Assembly: GCF_017874255.1 (NCBI RefSeq)
Contig: NZ_JAGGLD010000001.1
Location: 620,001 to 684,000, forward strand
Direction: 5' to 3'
From: Paenibacillus shirakamiensis
GTDB taxonomy: Bacteria; Bacillota; Bacilli; Paenibacillales; Paenibacillaceae
DNA: 64,000 nucleotides
This document shows positions 53,837-63,395 of this stretch, piece by piece (the first letter of the stretch is position 1; each line of letters begins with the position of its first letter). Both the position numbers and the translations under genes were made by a program. The notes under the pieces are model-generated. The model was not told where the DNA came from. It saw nothing but the letters and a program-made list of their open reading frames with translations, and ran no database searches.

Positions 53837-53937
53837 ACAAACAATTTTTGGAAAAAGACGGAATTCCCCGACAAAACATGATAATATATGACTTGATTAC
53901 CTGTCACTAAAGACATGGATATGTGGAGGGGAAGCCG

Positions 53938-54483
53938 ATGTTAGACAACAAGAAGTACCGTAGATGGAGACACACTGGGATCGCAACATTGACCGCCCTT
54001 TTAACAGCCTCTGTACTCTTAGTTGGAGGGACGAACACCGTAGATGCTGCTGTCAAAGTGCAGGCTAAGGCTGCGCAGTCTACATCACTAGCTGCCCAGT
54101 ATGCCAAAATACAGGCAGATTACGCTGCCAAGGTCGTGGTACTAGTCAACAAGGAACGTGCAAACGCAGGTCTTAAGCCCTTAAATGTGCATGATCGGTT
54201 GACGAAGTTGGCCAAGGACAAAGCTATTGATCTATACACCAAGAATTACTTCGACCACACGTCACCTACGTATGGATCACCGTTTGAGATGATGGATGCA
54301 TACAACATTACCTATCGGTATGCGGGAGAGAACATTGCCAAAGGGCAGCGTTCACCAGAAGAAGTAGTGAAAGCGTGGATGAATAGTCCAGGACATCGTC
54401 AAAATATTTTGAATAGTCATTATACATTAATCGGTGTGGGCTACTACAATTCAGAGTGGGTTCAAGAGTTCATCGGGAAATAA
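53938..54483 (+). CDS. Secreted CAP-domain protein (YkwD-like)
   Basis: A 181-residue exported protein. ATG 53938 follows GGAGGGG; the GTG at 53923 precedes the ribosome site. A signal sequence or membrane anchor (about 12-35) is followed by a CAP/SCP domain (about 63-181) with LVNKERANAGLKPLNVH, FDHTSPTYGSPF, GENIAKGQRSPEEVVKAWMNSPGHRQNIL and the final IGVGYY. CAP proteins of this bacterial type (YkwD, SafA-linked YabG group) are often spore or cell-surface proteins of uncertain action. Confidence 0.88.
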   Translation: MLDNKKYRRWRHTGIATLTALLTASVLLVGGTNTVDAAVKVQAKAAQSTSLAAQYAKIQADYAAKVVVLVNKERANAGLKPLNVHDRLTKLAKDKAIDLYTKNYFDHTSPTYGSPFEMMDAYNITYRYAGENIAKGQRSPEEVVKAWMNSPGHRQNILNSHYTLIGVGYYNSEWVQEFIGK

Positions 54484-54691
54484 TATGTATACTTACAAAG
54501 AGTACAAATGAAACGGCGATTCATCTCCATATTGGGGTTGGGTCGCCGTCTTGCGTTAACCCTTTTTACTATAATTGTTACACAATAAATGAAATCCCCG
54601 TGTTCTATTTGCAAAAAGATAGGTTAAGACTTATCTTATTACATAAAGCTGGATTTGATTCCAAACTTATTTTACGAACGGAGGATCTCTC

Positions 54692-55504
54692 ATGCGAGCT
54701 TCATCATGGACTTGGCGGTTGGTAAGCTGGGTATCAGTAGTCGCAACGCTTGTGTTTGTAGCAGGCTTTATTTATGCAATAAAAGATGTGCTCTATCCTT
54801 CGGCAAGTTCAAAATGGTCCAGTGGTCCAGCGGGGGGAATATCGAGTGTTACTCCACAGACGAATGACAAGGAAATTCAAATTGTAGCGCTGGGTGATTC
54901 TCTAGCTAAGGGTACAGGAGACGATACGGGAGAAGGATTTGTACGCAGGACCGTGAACGTCTTGCAAAAAGAACAAAAGGCTCCAGTTAAGCTAGTTAAC
55001 AACCTGGGCGTGAATGGCATGACTACCTCGGGACTATTGCCTTCATTAAATGAACAAGGCATTCAGTACGCCCTTAAGGGAGCTAATGTTATTTTGTTAT
55101 CTATCGGAGGGAACGATCTGTTTCAAGGAGCACAAAATATCCAAAGTTCCAAAGGTCTTCCTACGGCGGCAGAGTTAGAAGCGTCCGTAAAGAAAGCCTC
55201 GATGAAGCTAAGGCAAATTGTAGTTAAGCTCCATGAGATTAATCCAAATGCTCAGTTAGTCTACGTAGGTCTGTACAATCCATTTACCGATGTTGTTGAC
55301 ATGCGTATTCCGGGGAACGATGCCGTTACTTCATGGAATACCAAAGCTACTGCAATTATGAATCAATATAGCCAGAGTAAAGTGGTACCCACTTTTGATT
55401 TATTTGTAGAGAACAGCAGTAAATATCTTTCAGATGATCATTTTCATCCCAATGGTGCGGGGTATGAACAAATAGCACAGCGCATTGCCCAAGGGCTCAA
55501 ATAA
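54692..55504 (+). CDS. Membrane-anchored SGNH/GDSL-family esterase (YpmR-like)
   Basis: A 270-residue protein with one N-terminal membrane helix (about 8-31) and an extracytoplasmic SGNH hydrolase domain. Block I is VALGDSLAKGTGDD (nucleophile Ser), block II has Gly in LGVNGMTTSGL, block III is SIGGNDLFQG, and block V is DDHFHPNGAGY with the catalytic Asp and His. Similar proteins (YpmR in B. subtilis) are thought to act on lipid or acyl groups. ATG 54692 follows CGGAGG. The ABC exporter genes follow after 28 bases and may be co-transcribed. Confidence 0.9.
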   Translation: MRASSWTWRLVSWVSVVATLVFVAGFIYAIKDVLYPSASSKWSSGPAGGISSVTPQTNDKEIQIVALGDSLAKGTGDDTGEGFVRRTVNVLQKEQKAPVKLVNNLGVNGMTTSGLLPSLNEQGIQYALKGANVILLSIGGNDLFQGAQNIQSSKGLPTAAELEASVKKASMKLRQIVVKLHEINPNAQLVYVGLYNPFTDVVDMRIPGNDAVTSWNTKATAIMNQYSQSKVVPTFDLFVENSSKYLSDDHFHPNGAGYEQIAQRIAQGLK

Positions 55505-55532
55505 AAGAAGCGCAAAGAGGAGTGTCATCCCT

Positions 55533-56513
55533 ATGTCGATGCAGGCGGTTGCTAGAGAGAATAGAGAACTCATATTATCCGTTGAACATCTTAAGAAGAA
55601 AATCGGCAAAAAATGGATTGTAAATGATGTGAATTTTGACGTGCGCGCAGGAGAAATTTTTGGTTTCTTGGGTCCAAATGGGGCAGGCAAGACGACGACC
55701 ATTCGTATGTTGGTAGATCTAATCAAACCTACCGAAGGTAAGGTCAGTATTTGTGGATTCAATGTAAATCGTGATCCAGAGCGTGCCCTCGCTTTTGTTG
55801 GCTCTATTGTGGAGAACCCTGAAGTATACACATACATGACGGGATGGGAGAATCTACAACATTTTGCCCGTATGCAGCCTGGGGTTGATGATAAGCGGAT
55901 TCAAGAAGTGGTGGAGATTGTTAGACTGGATCAACGGATTCACGATAAAGTCAAAAATTTCTCACTTGGTATGCGGCAGCGGCTGGGTATCGCACAAGCT
56001 CTGCTAGGGAGACCTCGCCTTTTAATTTTGGACGAGCCCACCAATGGACTGGATCCAAAAGGAATTAAGGAACTGCGAGCTTTTATACGTACGTTAGCGG
56101 ATGAAGGCATGGCCGTATTTGTATCCAGTCACCTGCTGAGTGAAATTCAGCTTCTGTGCGATAGAGTAGGGATCATTAGTCAAGGGAAAGTGCTGGCCGT
56201 GGGCGGAGTAGAAGAGTTAATCTCAGGCAAAGTACCGTATGTCATTTGGCAATTGTTCCCTAAGACTCAGGGAATTAAATTGTTACATGAAGAGGGCATT
56301 CAGCTTGTAGAACATGCTCATGAAGTGCTCGACGATACCCTTATAGCAGGACTTAGAGAAGATTCCGTAGTAACTCAAATGGATAGCGAACGAATTCCAT
56401 TACTTATCACGAAGCTTGTGAGTCAAGGTATTCAGATTAAAGATGTTCACACGATCAATCCTACACTGGAGCAATTATTCCTCGATATGACGGAGGGGGA
56501 GTCCATTGAATAG
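55533..56513 (+). CDS. ABC transporter ATP-binding protein
   Basis: A 326-residue ATPase of the BcrA/CcmA-like exporter group. ATG 55533 (or 55539) follows GAGGAGTG. Walker A is GPNGAGKTTT, signature FSLGMRQRLGIAQALLG, Walker B LLILDEPTNGLDP, and the H-loop SSHLLSEI. The extra C-terminal 80-100 residues are typical of drug or lantibiotic exporters. It overlaps the permease by 8 bases. The substrate is unknown. Confidence 0.92.
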   Translation: MSMQAVARENRELILSVEHLKKKIGKKWIVNDVNFDVRAGEIFGFLGPNGAGKTTTIRMLVDLIKPTEGKVSICGFNVNRDPERALAFVGSIVENPEVYTYMTGWENLQHFARMQPGVDDKRIQEVVEIVRLDQRIHDKVKNFSLGMRQRLGIAQALLGRPRLLILDEPTNGLDPKGIKELRAFIRTLADEGMAVFVSSHLLSEIQLLCDRVGIISQGKVLAVGGVEELISGKVPYVIWQLFPKTQGIKLLHEEGIQLVEHAHEVLDDTLIAGLREDSVVTQMDSERIPLLITKLVSQGIQIKDVHTINPTLEQLFLDMTEGESIE

Positions 56514-57495
56514 TCTACTACCTTTAATCAAGAACGAGACGCTGAAAATGATGAAAAAGAAGCGTTTTTATGTCGTATTATTGGTGCTGCTCATCCTAGT
56601 TCCCATCTTCGTCTATGCCCAAATGAAAATTGCGGAGACGAATCGAGAGAAATTTAATTCCGATTGGCGCCTTGCTATTCGTCAAGCGATCACGGATAAT
56701 CAGAACTCTCTGCAAAGTGCAAGAGTGCCAGAAGAGTGGAAGAAATATCGTATTATTTATATTCAGCAGATGAAATATTATTTGGAACATGATGTAAATC
56801 CACAAGAACCGGGCGGAGTTAGCTTCACTCGTGAGTTCATGGATAACGCAGCTACGCTGTTCATTCCTTTGCTCATTATGGCTGTAGCTTCAGATATTGT
56901 GTCCTCAGAAAGATCGACGGGCACGATTAAGATGCTACTTACTCGGCCGGTAAGGCGATGGAAAGTTCTTTTTAGCAAATTAATTGCCTTGTTGATGTTC
57001 GTATCGTTAATTGTGTTATCTGCGTTCGTGATTAGTTATCTAATATCAGGGCTTGTATTCGGGTACAAAGGATTCAGTATACCTGTATTCAGCGGGTTCC
57101 AGTTGAATGGTTCGGATGTTGATCTCTCCGCGGTTCATGCTGTTCCACAGTGGCTCTATCTATTGATGCAGCTAGGTTTGATCTGGTTCGTAAGCATAAC
57201 CGTGGCCATTCTAGCCTTCATGGTCAGTGTGCTCGTACGCAGTACCGCAGCAAGTATAGTAATTATGATGGCTTCTCTCATAGCAGGGACGATTTTGACG
57301 AATATGGCTTCCGCTTGGACAAGTGCAAAGTATCTGTTCATGGTCAATCTCGATTTAACGAATTATTTGTCCGGTAGCCCTGCTCCCATTGAGGGAATGA
57401 CGCTAGGTTTCTCTTTGATTATTCTAGCTATTTGGGCTGCTGTAGCGCTGTTCATTTCATTCACTGTCTTTACGAAACAGGATATATTGAATTAA
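56506..57495 (+). CDS. ABC transporter permease (ABC-2 type)
   Basis: A 329-residue membrane protein starting at TTG 56506, directly behind GGAGGGGGAG. One N-terminal helix (about 20-40), an extracytoplasmic stretch of about 90 residues, then five helices (about 125-325). The segment SSERSTGTIKMLLTRPVRRWKV is the conserved coupling region of ABC-2 permeases such as BcrB and YtrC-like proteins. It forms an exporter with the ATPase just upstream, with translation coupled. Confidence 0.9.
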   Translation: MNSLLPLIKNETLKMMKKKRFYVVLLVLLILVPIFVYAQMKIAETNREKFNSDWRLAIRQAITDNQNSLQSARVPEEWKKYRIIYIQQMKYYLEHDVNPQEPGGVSFTREFMDNAATLFIPLLIMAVASDIVSSERSTGTIKMLLTRPVRRWKVLFSKLIALLMFVSLIVLSAFVISYLISGLVFGYKGFSIPVFSGFQLNGSDVDLSAVHAVPQWLYLLMQLGLIWFVSITVAILAFMVSVLVRSTAASIVIMMASLIAGTILTNMASAWTSAKYLFMVNLDLTNYLSGSPAPIEGMTLGFSLIILAIWAAVALFISFTVFTKQDILN

Positions 57496-57532
57496 AATGG
57501 ACAAGGATAACAAAACATCTGTTTGCATTTTG

Positions 57533-57560
57533 GTGAATTGTTCATATAGACTGAACTCTC
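57533..57560 (+). promoter_or_regulatory. Promoter of parE-parC
   Basis: TTGCAT (57533-57538), a 16-base spacer and TATAGA (57555-57560). The inverted repeat GAACTC-tcag-GAGTTC (57564-57579) lies at about the start of transcription and may be an operator or leader hairpin. Confidence 0.6.
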
Positions 57561-57607
57561 AGGAGTTCGGTTTGTATACATAAAGTTTGCATAAAGGGGG
57601 AGCATGA

Positions 57608-59590
57608 ATGGTCGATCAGATCGATTCGTTTGCTAATGAATCCCATGACGGACCTAAGGGTTCAGAGGGTTACGGTGCAGACGACATTCAAGTGCTCGAA
57701 GGGCTTGTCGCAGTACGTAAGAGACCGGGAATGTATATAGGAAGTACAAGTTCGTCCGGGCTTCACCATCTGGTCTGGGAAATTGTGGATAACGCTGTAG
57801 ATGAGCATTTAGCTAAATTCTGTAACAAAATAGAAATTACGATGCACAAAGATGGATCGGTGACGGTATTCGACAATGGTCGTGGAATTCCAACGGGAAT
57901 GCACAAGACAGGGATACCTACGCCGCAAGTGGTCTTCACTATTTTGCACGCTGGCGGTAAATTCGGCGGCTCTGGCTATAAAAAGTCCGGTGGACTTCAT
58001 GGCGTAGGTGCTTCCGTTACGAACGCTTTGTCGGAATGGCTCGAAGTGGAAATCTTCCGCGAGGGCAAAATTCATCGTCAACGATTTGAATACTGGGTGG
58101 ACAAAAAAGGCAAAGAACATGTAGGCGAACCGACTACAGGACTTGAAATACTAGGGAACACGAACCGCACAGGTACAAAAGTTACGTTCAAACCCGATAT
58201 TCGGGTCTTTACTAATGGAATCGGGTTCAATTATGATACGCTCGCTGAGAGATTACAGGAGATTGCCTTCTTGAACTCAGGTCTTAAAGTGATTCTCAAG
58301 GATGAGAAATCTGACCGATCCGATGAATTCATGTATGAGGGCGGTGCGAAGCAATTTGTTCAGTTCTTGAACGAAGGCAAAGATGTTCTGCATGATGTGA
58401 TTCATTTCCACGGGGAAAAAGAAGATGTCGAAGTGGAAGTAGGACTTCAATATAATGCGGGATATACGGAGACTTTAGCGTCTTTTGTCAATTCCATTCC
58501 TACGCGGGGTGGCGGTACGCACGAGACAGGCTTCAAGACCGCATATACTCGGGTGATGAATGATTATGCTCGTAAGAATGGCATGCTCAAAGAGAAGGAT
58601 AAGAATCTGGATGGAAACGACTTGCGTGAAGGTATGATGGTTGTCATTAGTGTCAAGATGTCCGAAGTTGAATTCGTGGGTCAGACCAAGGATCAGCTGG
58701 GAAGTGCCTCCGCAAGAAGTACTGTAGATGCCATCGTATCGGATCGGATGCAAGTGTATTTGGAAGAGAATCCTCAGGTCGCTCAGGTACTGATTAAGAA
58801 GGCTGTCTTAGCTTCTAGAGCGAGAGAAGCGGCTCGCAAGGCGCGGGATGAGATGCGTACCGGCAAGAAGAGAAGTGAGAGCTCGAACCTTGGAGGCAAG
58901 CTTACGCCTGCCCAATCCAAGGACGTCACGCGAACAGAACTGTTCATCGTCGAAGGAGACTCTGCAGGAGGTTCGGCTAAGCAGGGACGAGATTCTAAGA
59001 TTCAAGCGATTTTACCACTCAAAGGGAAACCGATGAATCCAGAGAAAGCTAAGCTTGCGGATATCCTAAAAAACGATGAGTATCGATATATCATTTCAGC
59101 GATTGGTGCTGGAGTGGGTAGCGAATTTGCCGTAGAAGATAGCAATTATTCCAAAATTATTATTATGACGGATGCGGATACAGACGGGGCTCATATTCAG
59201 GTCTTGTTGTTAACGTTCTTCTATCGATATATGAAGCCGTTAATCGATGCAGGTCGGGTCTTTATTGCTCAGCCTCCCCTGTACAAAATTACCCGCCGTT
59301 CAGGTAAGCTTGAGACTGCACGCTATGCTTGGACGGATGAACAACTTCAAAATTACTTGAAGGAGTTCGGGAAAAATTTTGAACTTCAACGGTATAAAGG
59401 ACTAGGCGAGATGAATCCAGATCAACTATGGGAGACGACTATGGACCCGGAGACACGGAACCTGCTCCAAGTGCAGATTGAAGATACTGCTAAGGCAGAA
59501 CGACGTGTATCTACCCTCATGGGAGATAAAGTTGACCCTCGTAAGCGCTGGATCGTAGAAAACGTAGATTTCACAGAGTTTGAGGAATAG
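57608..59590 (+). CDS. parE: DNA topoisomerase IV subunit B
   Basis: A 660-residue ATPase subunit of topoisomerase IV. The GHKL ATPase has LVWEIVDNAVDEHL, GRGIPTGMH and GGLHGVGASVTNALS, then a transducer domain with QTKDQLGSASARST. The TOPRIM domain has FIVEGDSAGGSAKQGRD and IMTDADTDGAHI, and the tail ends with YKGLGEMNPDQLWETTMDP. KGKPMNPEKAKLADIL and the neighbouring parC identify it as ParE and not GyrB. ATG 57608 follows GGGGGAGC. It separates linked daughter chromosomes together with ParC. Confidence 0.93.
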   Translation: MVDQIDSFANESHDGPKGSEGYGADDIQVLEGLVAVRKRPGMYIGSTSSSGLHHLVWEIVDNAVDEHLAKFCNKIEITMHKDGSVTVFDNGRGIPTGMHKTGIPTPQVVFTILHAGGKFGGSGYKKSGGLHGVGASVTNALSEWLEVEIFREGKIHRQRFEYWVDKKGKEHVGEPTTGLEILGNTNRTGTKVTFKPDIRVFTNGIGFNYDTLAERLQEIAFLNSGLKVILKDEKSDRSDEFMYEGGAKQFVQFLNEGKDVLHDVIHFHGEKEDVEVEVGLQYNAGYTETLASFVNSIPTRGGGTHETGFKTAYTRVMNDYARKNGMLKEKDKNLDGNDLREGMMVVISVKMSEVEFVGQTKDQLGSASARSTVDAIVSDRMQVYLEENPQVAQVLIKKAVLASRAREAARKARDEMRTGKKRSESSNLGGKLTPAQSKDVTRTELFIVEGDSAGGSAKQGRDSKIQAILPLKGKPMNPEKAKLADILKNDEYRYIISAIGAGVGSEFAVEDSNYSKIIIMTDADTDGAHIQVLLLTFFYRYMKPLIDAGRVFIAQPPLYKITRRSGKLETARYAWTDEQLQNYLKEFGKNFELQRYKGLGEMNPDQLWETTMDPETRNLLQVQIEDTAKAERRVSTLMGDKVDPRKRWIVENVDFTEFEE

Positions 59591-59603
59591 AAGGTGAATG
59601 TGA

Positions 59604-62036
59604 ATGGGCTCATTGGAAAACTTTTTACCGGCCTATCTGGAAGAGGTTGTCGGAGACCGCTTTGGGCGGTATTCCAAATATATCATTCAGGACCGTGCCA
59701 TTCCGGATGTGCGGGATGGATTAAAGCCGGTACAACGCCGAATTTTATATGCTATGTATGATTCAGGTAACTTACCTGATAAGCCTTACCGAAAGTCTGC
59801 GAAGACCGTCGGTGATGTCATGGGTAATTATCATCCCCACGGGGATGCTTCCATCTATGAAGGTATGGTACGTATGGCACAGCCTTGGAAGATGGGCCAT
59901 GTGCTCGTGGATGGTCATGGGAACTGGGGATCTCAAGATGATGATCCGGCCGCAGCGATGCGCTATACGGAAGCTCGCTTATCTCCCATTGCACTTGAAC
60001 TGCTTCGTGATATAGAGAAGCGGACTGTGCTGTTCAAAGATAATTTTGATAATACAACTAAGGAACCTGTTGTGCTTCCTGCTAGGTATCCGAATCTTCT
60101 CGTCAATGGAGTCAGCGGCATATCTTCAGGGTTTGCAACGGAAATTCCTCCACATAACTTGCGTGAAGTCATTGATGCATGTATTGCACTTATGGAGCGC
60201 CCAGAGATTGATTTGACTACGATTATGTCTTATATCAAAGGTCCAGACTTTCCTACAGGTGGTACCATTATGGGCGAGAATGGCATCCGAGATGCCTACG
60301 AAACAGGTAAAGGTAGAATCTATCTGCGTGCGAAAACCGACATCGAGAATGTTCGAGGAGGCAAACAGCAGATTGTTATCACAGAAATTCCTTACCAGAT
60401 TGTCAAATCCCGGCTGGTCACAGCTATGGAGAATATACGGCTGGAGAAGAAGATTGAAGGGATTGCTGAGGTTCGAGATGAAAGTGGTCGTCAAGGTCTG
60501 CGTATAGTTGTGGAGATTAAGAAGGAAGCTGATGCCCAGGGTATCTTGGCTTATCTTTATAAGAAAACCGATCTTCAAATAACATACAATTCCAATATGG
60601 TTGCCATCGTTAACAAGACGCCAAAGCAACTTAGTATCAAGTCCATGCTGGAAGCTTACATTGCCCATCAGCGGGAAGTTGTTACTTTCCGTACGCAGTA
60701 TGAGCTGGAGAAGGCAGAAGACCGTGCGCATGTGTTGGAAGGTCTTGTAAAAGCATTGAACATCCTTGATGAGGTAATTGCCGCTATTAAAGCGTCCAAA
60801 AACCGTGGGGATGCCCAAAATAATTTGCAGTGGATGTTCGGTTTTACGGAGCGTCAAGCAGATGCGATTCTTACTTTACAGTTGTACCGTCTAACCAATC
60901 TGGAGATTACGTCTCTCGAGAAAGATTTAGGCGATCTGCAGAAGAAGATTGCAGGACTTCGTGCAATTCTGGACAGTGATAAGAAACTGACGAATGTTAT
61001 TAAGAAAGAACTTCTCGAGATTCGAGACAAATTCGGAATCGATCGTCGTTCGGATATTCAAGGTGAAGTAGAAGAGCTTAAAGTGAACTTAGAAGTACTA
61101 GTCACGCAAGAAGATGTGCTTGTCACCTTGTCGAACGAGGGATATATCAAGCGTACGAGTCAGCTCTCCTTTACACGTTCTGGCGGGATCAAAGATGCCT
61201 CCGGCGCTAAAGAAGGCGATTATATTCGGCAAGTACTCGAAGTGAACACACGTGAGAATCTACTTATTTTTACGCAAAAAGGTCAATATTTCTTATTGCC
61301 TGTTCATCAGGTGCCCGAGTTTAAATGGAAAGACAATGGTACTGCTATCGTAAATGTCATTCCATTATCTAAAGAAGATCGTATTGCCAGTGTCATCCCG
61401 GTGAAGAATTTTGACGAAGGCTTAAGTCTTGTTTTTGTGACCAAAAAGGGTCAAGTGAAACGAACCGAGCTTAAAGAGTATCAATCCAAACGTTCGGGGG
61501 CTATAGCAGCTGCAAAAGTAGGCGCAGACGATCAAATTATCTCGGTGAAGCTAAGTAGTGGGGATCAAGATATTTTCTTAGTCACCAAGCTTGGTATGGC
61601 GATTCGTTTCAAAGAACAAGAGATTAATGCACAAGGTAGAGTCTCGGGCGGAGTGCGCGGTATTCAGCTGAAGGATGAAGACGAAGTTGTTGCTGCTCTA
61701 TGGGTTGAAGGGGAAGAAGGCGAGATTATGCTCATTACAGATCTTGGCTACGCTAAGCGATCTTTACTCCTTGATTATCCAACTCAAAGCCGTAGTGGTA
61801 AGGGAATACCATCCTTCGAATTCAAAGAAGGCAAACGTGTGAAGCCGAACGGTAGCCGTATTGCTGGCGCATTTTTCTGTAAAGAACCGCTGTCCATTAC
61901 CGCGATCTTGCTCAGTGGTCAGACCTTGACCTTTAGTTCGGAGCAGACACCTATTGCCGATCGCAAGTCGATTGGTAAAGGCATCGGAACCTTAGAAAAG
62001 AAAGATGAAATTGTAAATTTACGTTTGAATTCATGA
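59604..62036 (+). CDS. parC: DNA topoisomerase IV subunit A
   Basis: An 810-residue DNA-cutting subunit. The N-terminal winged-helix and tower domains have [24 protein letters not shown] (77-88) and the catalytic Tyr121 in [11 protein letters not shown]; the C-terminal half (about 500-800) is the DNA-wrapping beta-propeller ([29 protein letters not shown]). At the quinolone-contact position just after HPHGD, where many ParC proteins have Ser, this one has Ala82; the acidic partner Glu86 is kept. ATG 59604 follows AGAAGGTG, 13 bases after parE. A strong terminator follows. Confidence 0.94.
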   Translation: MGSLENFLPAYLEEVVGDRFGRYSKYIIQDRAIPDVRDGLKPVQRRILYAMYDSGNLPDKPYRKSAKTVGDVMGNYHPHGDASIYEGMVRMAQPWKMGHVLVDGHGNWGSQDDDPAAAMRYTEARLSPIALELLRDIEKRTVLFKDNFDNTTKEPVVLPARYPNLLVNGVSGISSGFATEIPPHNLREVIDACIALMERPEIDLTTIMSYIKGPDFPTGGTIMGENGIRDAYETGKGRIYLRAKTDIENVRGGKQQIVITEIPYQIVKSRLVTAMENIRLEKKIEGIAEVRDESGRQGLRIVVEIKKEADAQGILAYLYKKTDLQITYNSNMVAIVNKTPKQLSIKSMLEAYIAHQREVVTFRTQYELEKAEDRAHVLEGLVKALNILDEVIAAIKASKNRGDAQNNLQWMFGFTERQADAILTLQLYRLTNLEITSLEKDLGDLQKKIAGLRAILDSDKKLTNVIKKELLEIRDKFGIDRRSDIQGEVEELKVNLEVLVTQEDVLVTLSNEGYIKRTSQLSFTRSGGIKDASGAKEGDYIRQVLEVNTRENLLIFTQKGQYFLLPVHQVPEFKWKDNGTAIVNVIPLSKEDRIASVIPVKNFDEGLSLVFVTKKGQVKRTELKEYQSKRSGAIAAAKVGADDQIISVKLSSGDQDIFLVTKLGMAIRFKEQEINAQGRVSGGVRGIQLKDEDEVVAALWVEGEEGEIMLITDLGYAKRSLLLDYPTQSRSGKGIPSFEFKEGKRVKPNGSRIAGAFFCKEPLSITAILLSGQTLTFSSEQTPIADRKSIGKGIGTLEKKDEIVNLRLNS

Positions 62037-62042
62037 CTTTAT

Positions 62043-62084
62043 AGACTTTTTCACAATCTTTATTTGTGGAAAAGTCTTTTTTTA
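62043..62084 (+). terminator. Intrinsic terminator after parC
   Basis: AGACTTTTTCACA (62043-62055) pairs with TGTGGAAAAGTCT (62065-62077), followed by TTTTTT. Confidence 0.94.
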
Positions 62085-62194
62085 AACTTTAGGAGGAAGG
62101 AATATCCATTTTCATGGCGAAAAAGTTTATGAGATGAATTAAACACACAGTGGAAGACAGTCAGCGTGGAACATCAATGAACGGGGGAATTGAT

Positions 62195-62632
62195 ATGTAT
62201 ACACAAGATTTCGCGAAGCTGTGGTCAAAACTCACAAAAAATTATCAGTCGCATATGGAAACTTACTTGGCGCCTTCCCTTACGGAAGCACAATTGTCGG
62301 TGTTGGAGCTGCTTGATCAACGTGAGAAAATGAAGCCTTCGGATTTCATTCCCTTTTTGGCGACGACGCCTGCCGCCGTGACGATGTTATTAGATCGAAT
62401 GGAGCGTGCAGGGCTCATTGTTCGTGAACGTGACCTAGATGATCGAAGAATTGTATGGGTATCCATTACTGAGAAAGGTCAAACAGAGACCCAACGTGGT
62501 CTGCAAATTCGTAATGACTTTTTAGGAACGGTGCTGGATCAAATTTCTTCGCATAATCAGCAATTGCTCATTTTTCTGTTAGGGAAGATCACCACAACGG
62601 GCGAGCCCGTATTGAATAGAGAAAGAGCTTAG
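62195..62632 (+). CDS. MarR-family transcriptional regulator
   Basis: A 145-residue winged-helix regulator. ATG 62195 follows GGGGG by seven bases; ATG 62177 and GTG 62150 are less well placed. Residues about 40-100 form the winged helix, with LSVLELLDQREKMKPSDFIPFL and the wing VTMLLDRMERAGLIVRERDLDDRRIVWVSITEKG, the classic MarR D-x-R-D-x-R type turn. The ligand and targets are unknown; no divergent operon is adjacent. Confidence 0.92.
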   Translation: MYTQDFAKLWSKLTKNYQSHMETYLAPSLTEAQLSVLELLDQREKMKPSDFIPFLATTPAAVTMLLDRMERAGLIVRERDLDDRRIVWVSITEKGQTETQRGLQIRNDFLGTVLDQISSHNQQLLIFLLGKITTTGEPVLNRERA

Positions 62633-62655
62633 CCCCTAAGGCTAAGCTCTTTCTT
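62621..62655. terminator. Terminator shared by the MarR gene and the convergent minus-strand genes
   Basis: GAAAGAGCTTAGC (62621-62633) pairs with GCTAAGCTCTTTC (62641-62653). It overlaps the MarR stop codon and is followed by a T-rich stretch. Confidence 0.88.
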
Positions 62656-62687
62656 TGTGATCATCTTCTTGAGTATTTCATTGTTGA

Positions 62688-63395
62688 CTATTTCAGGGAA
62701 TCTACAGCCGATGCATATATTCCAGTATCCCAATGGGTCCAAGGATATTCCATTGGAGGCCGAGATATGATGTGTACAGGCTCTTTGGTGACTGGATGAG
62801 GAAAGCCTACGAAAATGGACCAGAGCGCAATCTGCTGTCCAGGTTGATTGACTTTAGCTCCGTATTTCTGATCTCCATACAGCGGATACCCCGCGTGGCT
62901 GAACTGTACCCGAATCTGATGAGATCTACCGGTTAATAGCTCGACTTGAACTAGACTTAGTCCGTCCGATGTGGCTAACGTTCGGAAATTCAAAAGGGCT
63001 TCTTTTGCTCCAGAAGTTCCCGCTCGAACCACTTTTACGGTATTCGTCTTCTCATCTTTGAGAAGCCAATCTTTCCAAGAAGCAGAAGAGGCCGGCTTAC
63101 CATGAACGACCGCAAGATAAGACTTCGAGAACTGCCGAGAGCGGACCAATTCCGATAATCGCGAAGCGGCTTTGGAGGTCTTAGCGAAGATCATAGCCCC
63201 CCCTACAGGGCGATCTAGGCGATGAACAAGTCCCAGATATACGTTGCCTGGTTTTTGATATCGTTCCTTGAGATCCGCTTTGAGCAGATTCACTAGATCC
63301 GGATCCCCTGAGGCATCCTCCTGAGTAGGCACATTTACAGGTTTGCTGATGCCAAGCAAGTGATTATCCTCGAATAGAATAGGAATGGTCACCAT
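62688..63395 (-). CDS. RluA/RluD-family RNA pseudouridine synthase
   Basis: A 235-residue enzyme that isomerises uridine in rRNA or tRNA. The catalytic Asp is in LVHRLDRPVGGAMIFAKTSKAA. ILFEDNHLLGISKPVNVPTQ opens the domain and LTGRSHQIRVQFSHAGYPLYGDQKYG is the conserved second half. There is no S4 domain, so it is the short form (YjbO/YhcT-like group). The ATG is one base after the stop of the methyltransferase gene, with GGAGG just inside that gene, so the two RNA-modification genes are coupled. Confidence 0.92.
   Translation of the reverse strand: MVTIPILFEDNHLLGISKPVNVPTQEDASGDPDLVNLLKADLKERYQKPGNVYLGLVHRLDRPVGGAMIFAKTSKAASRLSELVRSRQFSKSYLAVVHGKPASSASWKDWLLKDEKTNTVKVVRAGTSGAKEALLNFRTLATSDGLSLVQVELLTGRSHQIRVQFSHAGYPLYGDQKYGAKVNQPGQQIALWSIFVGFPHPVTKEPVHIISRPPMEYPWTHWDTGIYASAVDSLK

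Noticed and set aside
54508..54588. A 26-codon + strand frame with a hydrophobic core after the CAP-domain gene
   Set aside because: The ribosome site is weak and the frame overlaps an ACGGCGA/TCGCCGT hairpin that may serve as a terminator; too little support to call a gene.
60126..60857. A 243-codon minus-strand frame inside parC
   Set aside because: It is antisense to a well-conserved part of ParC; its Cys/Phe/Asn-rich composition is typical of a shadow frame.
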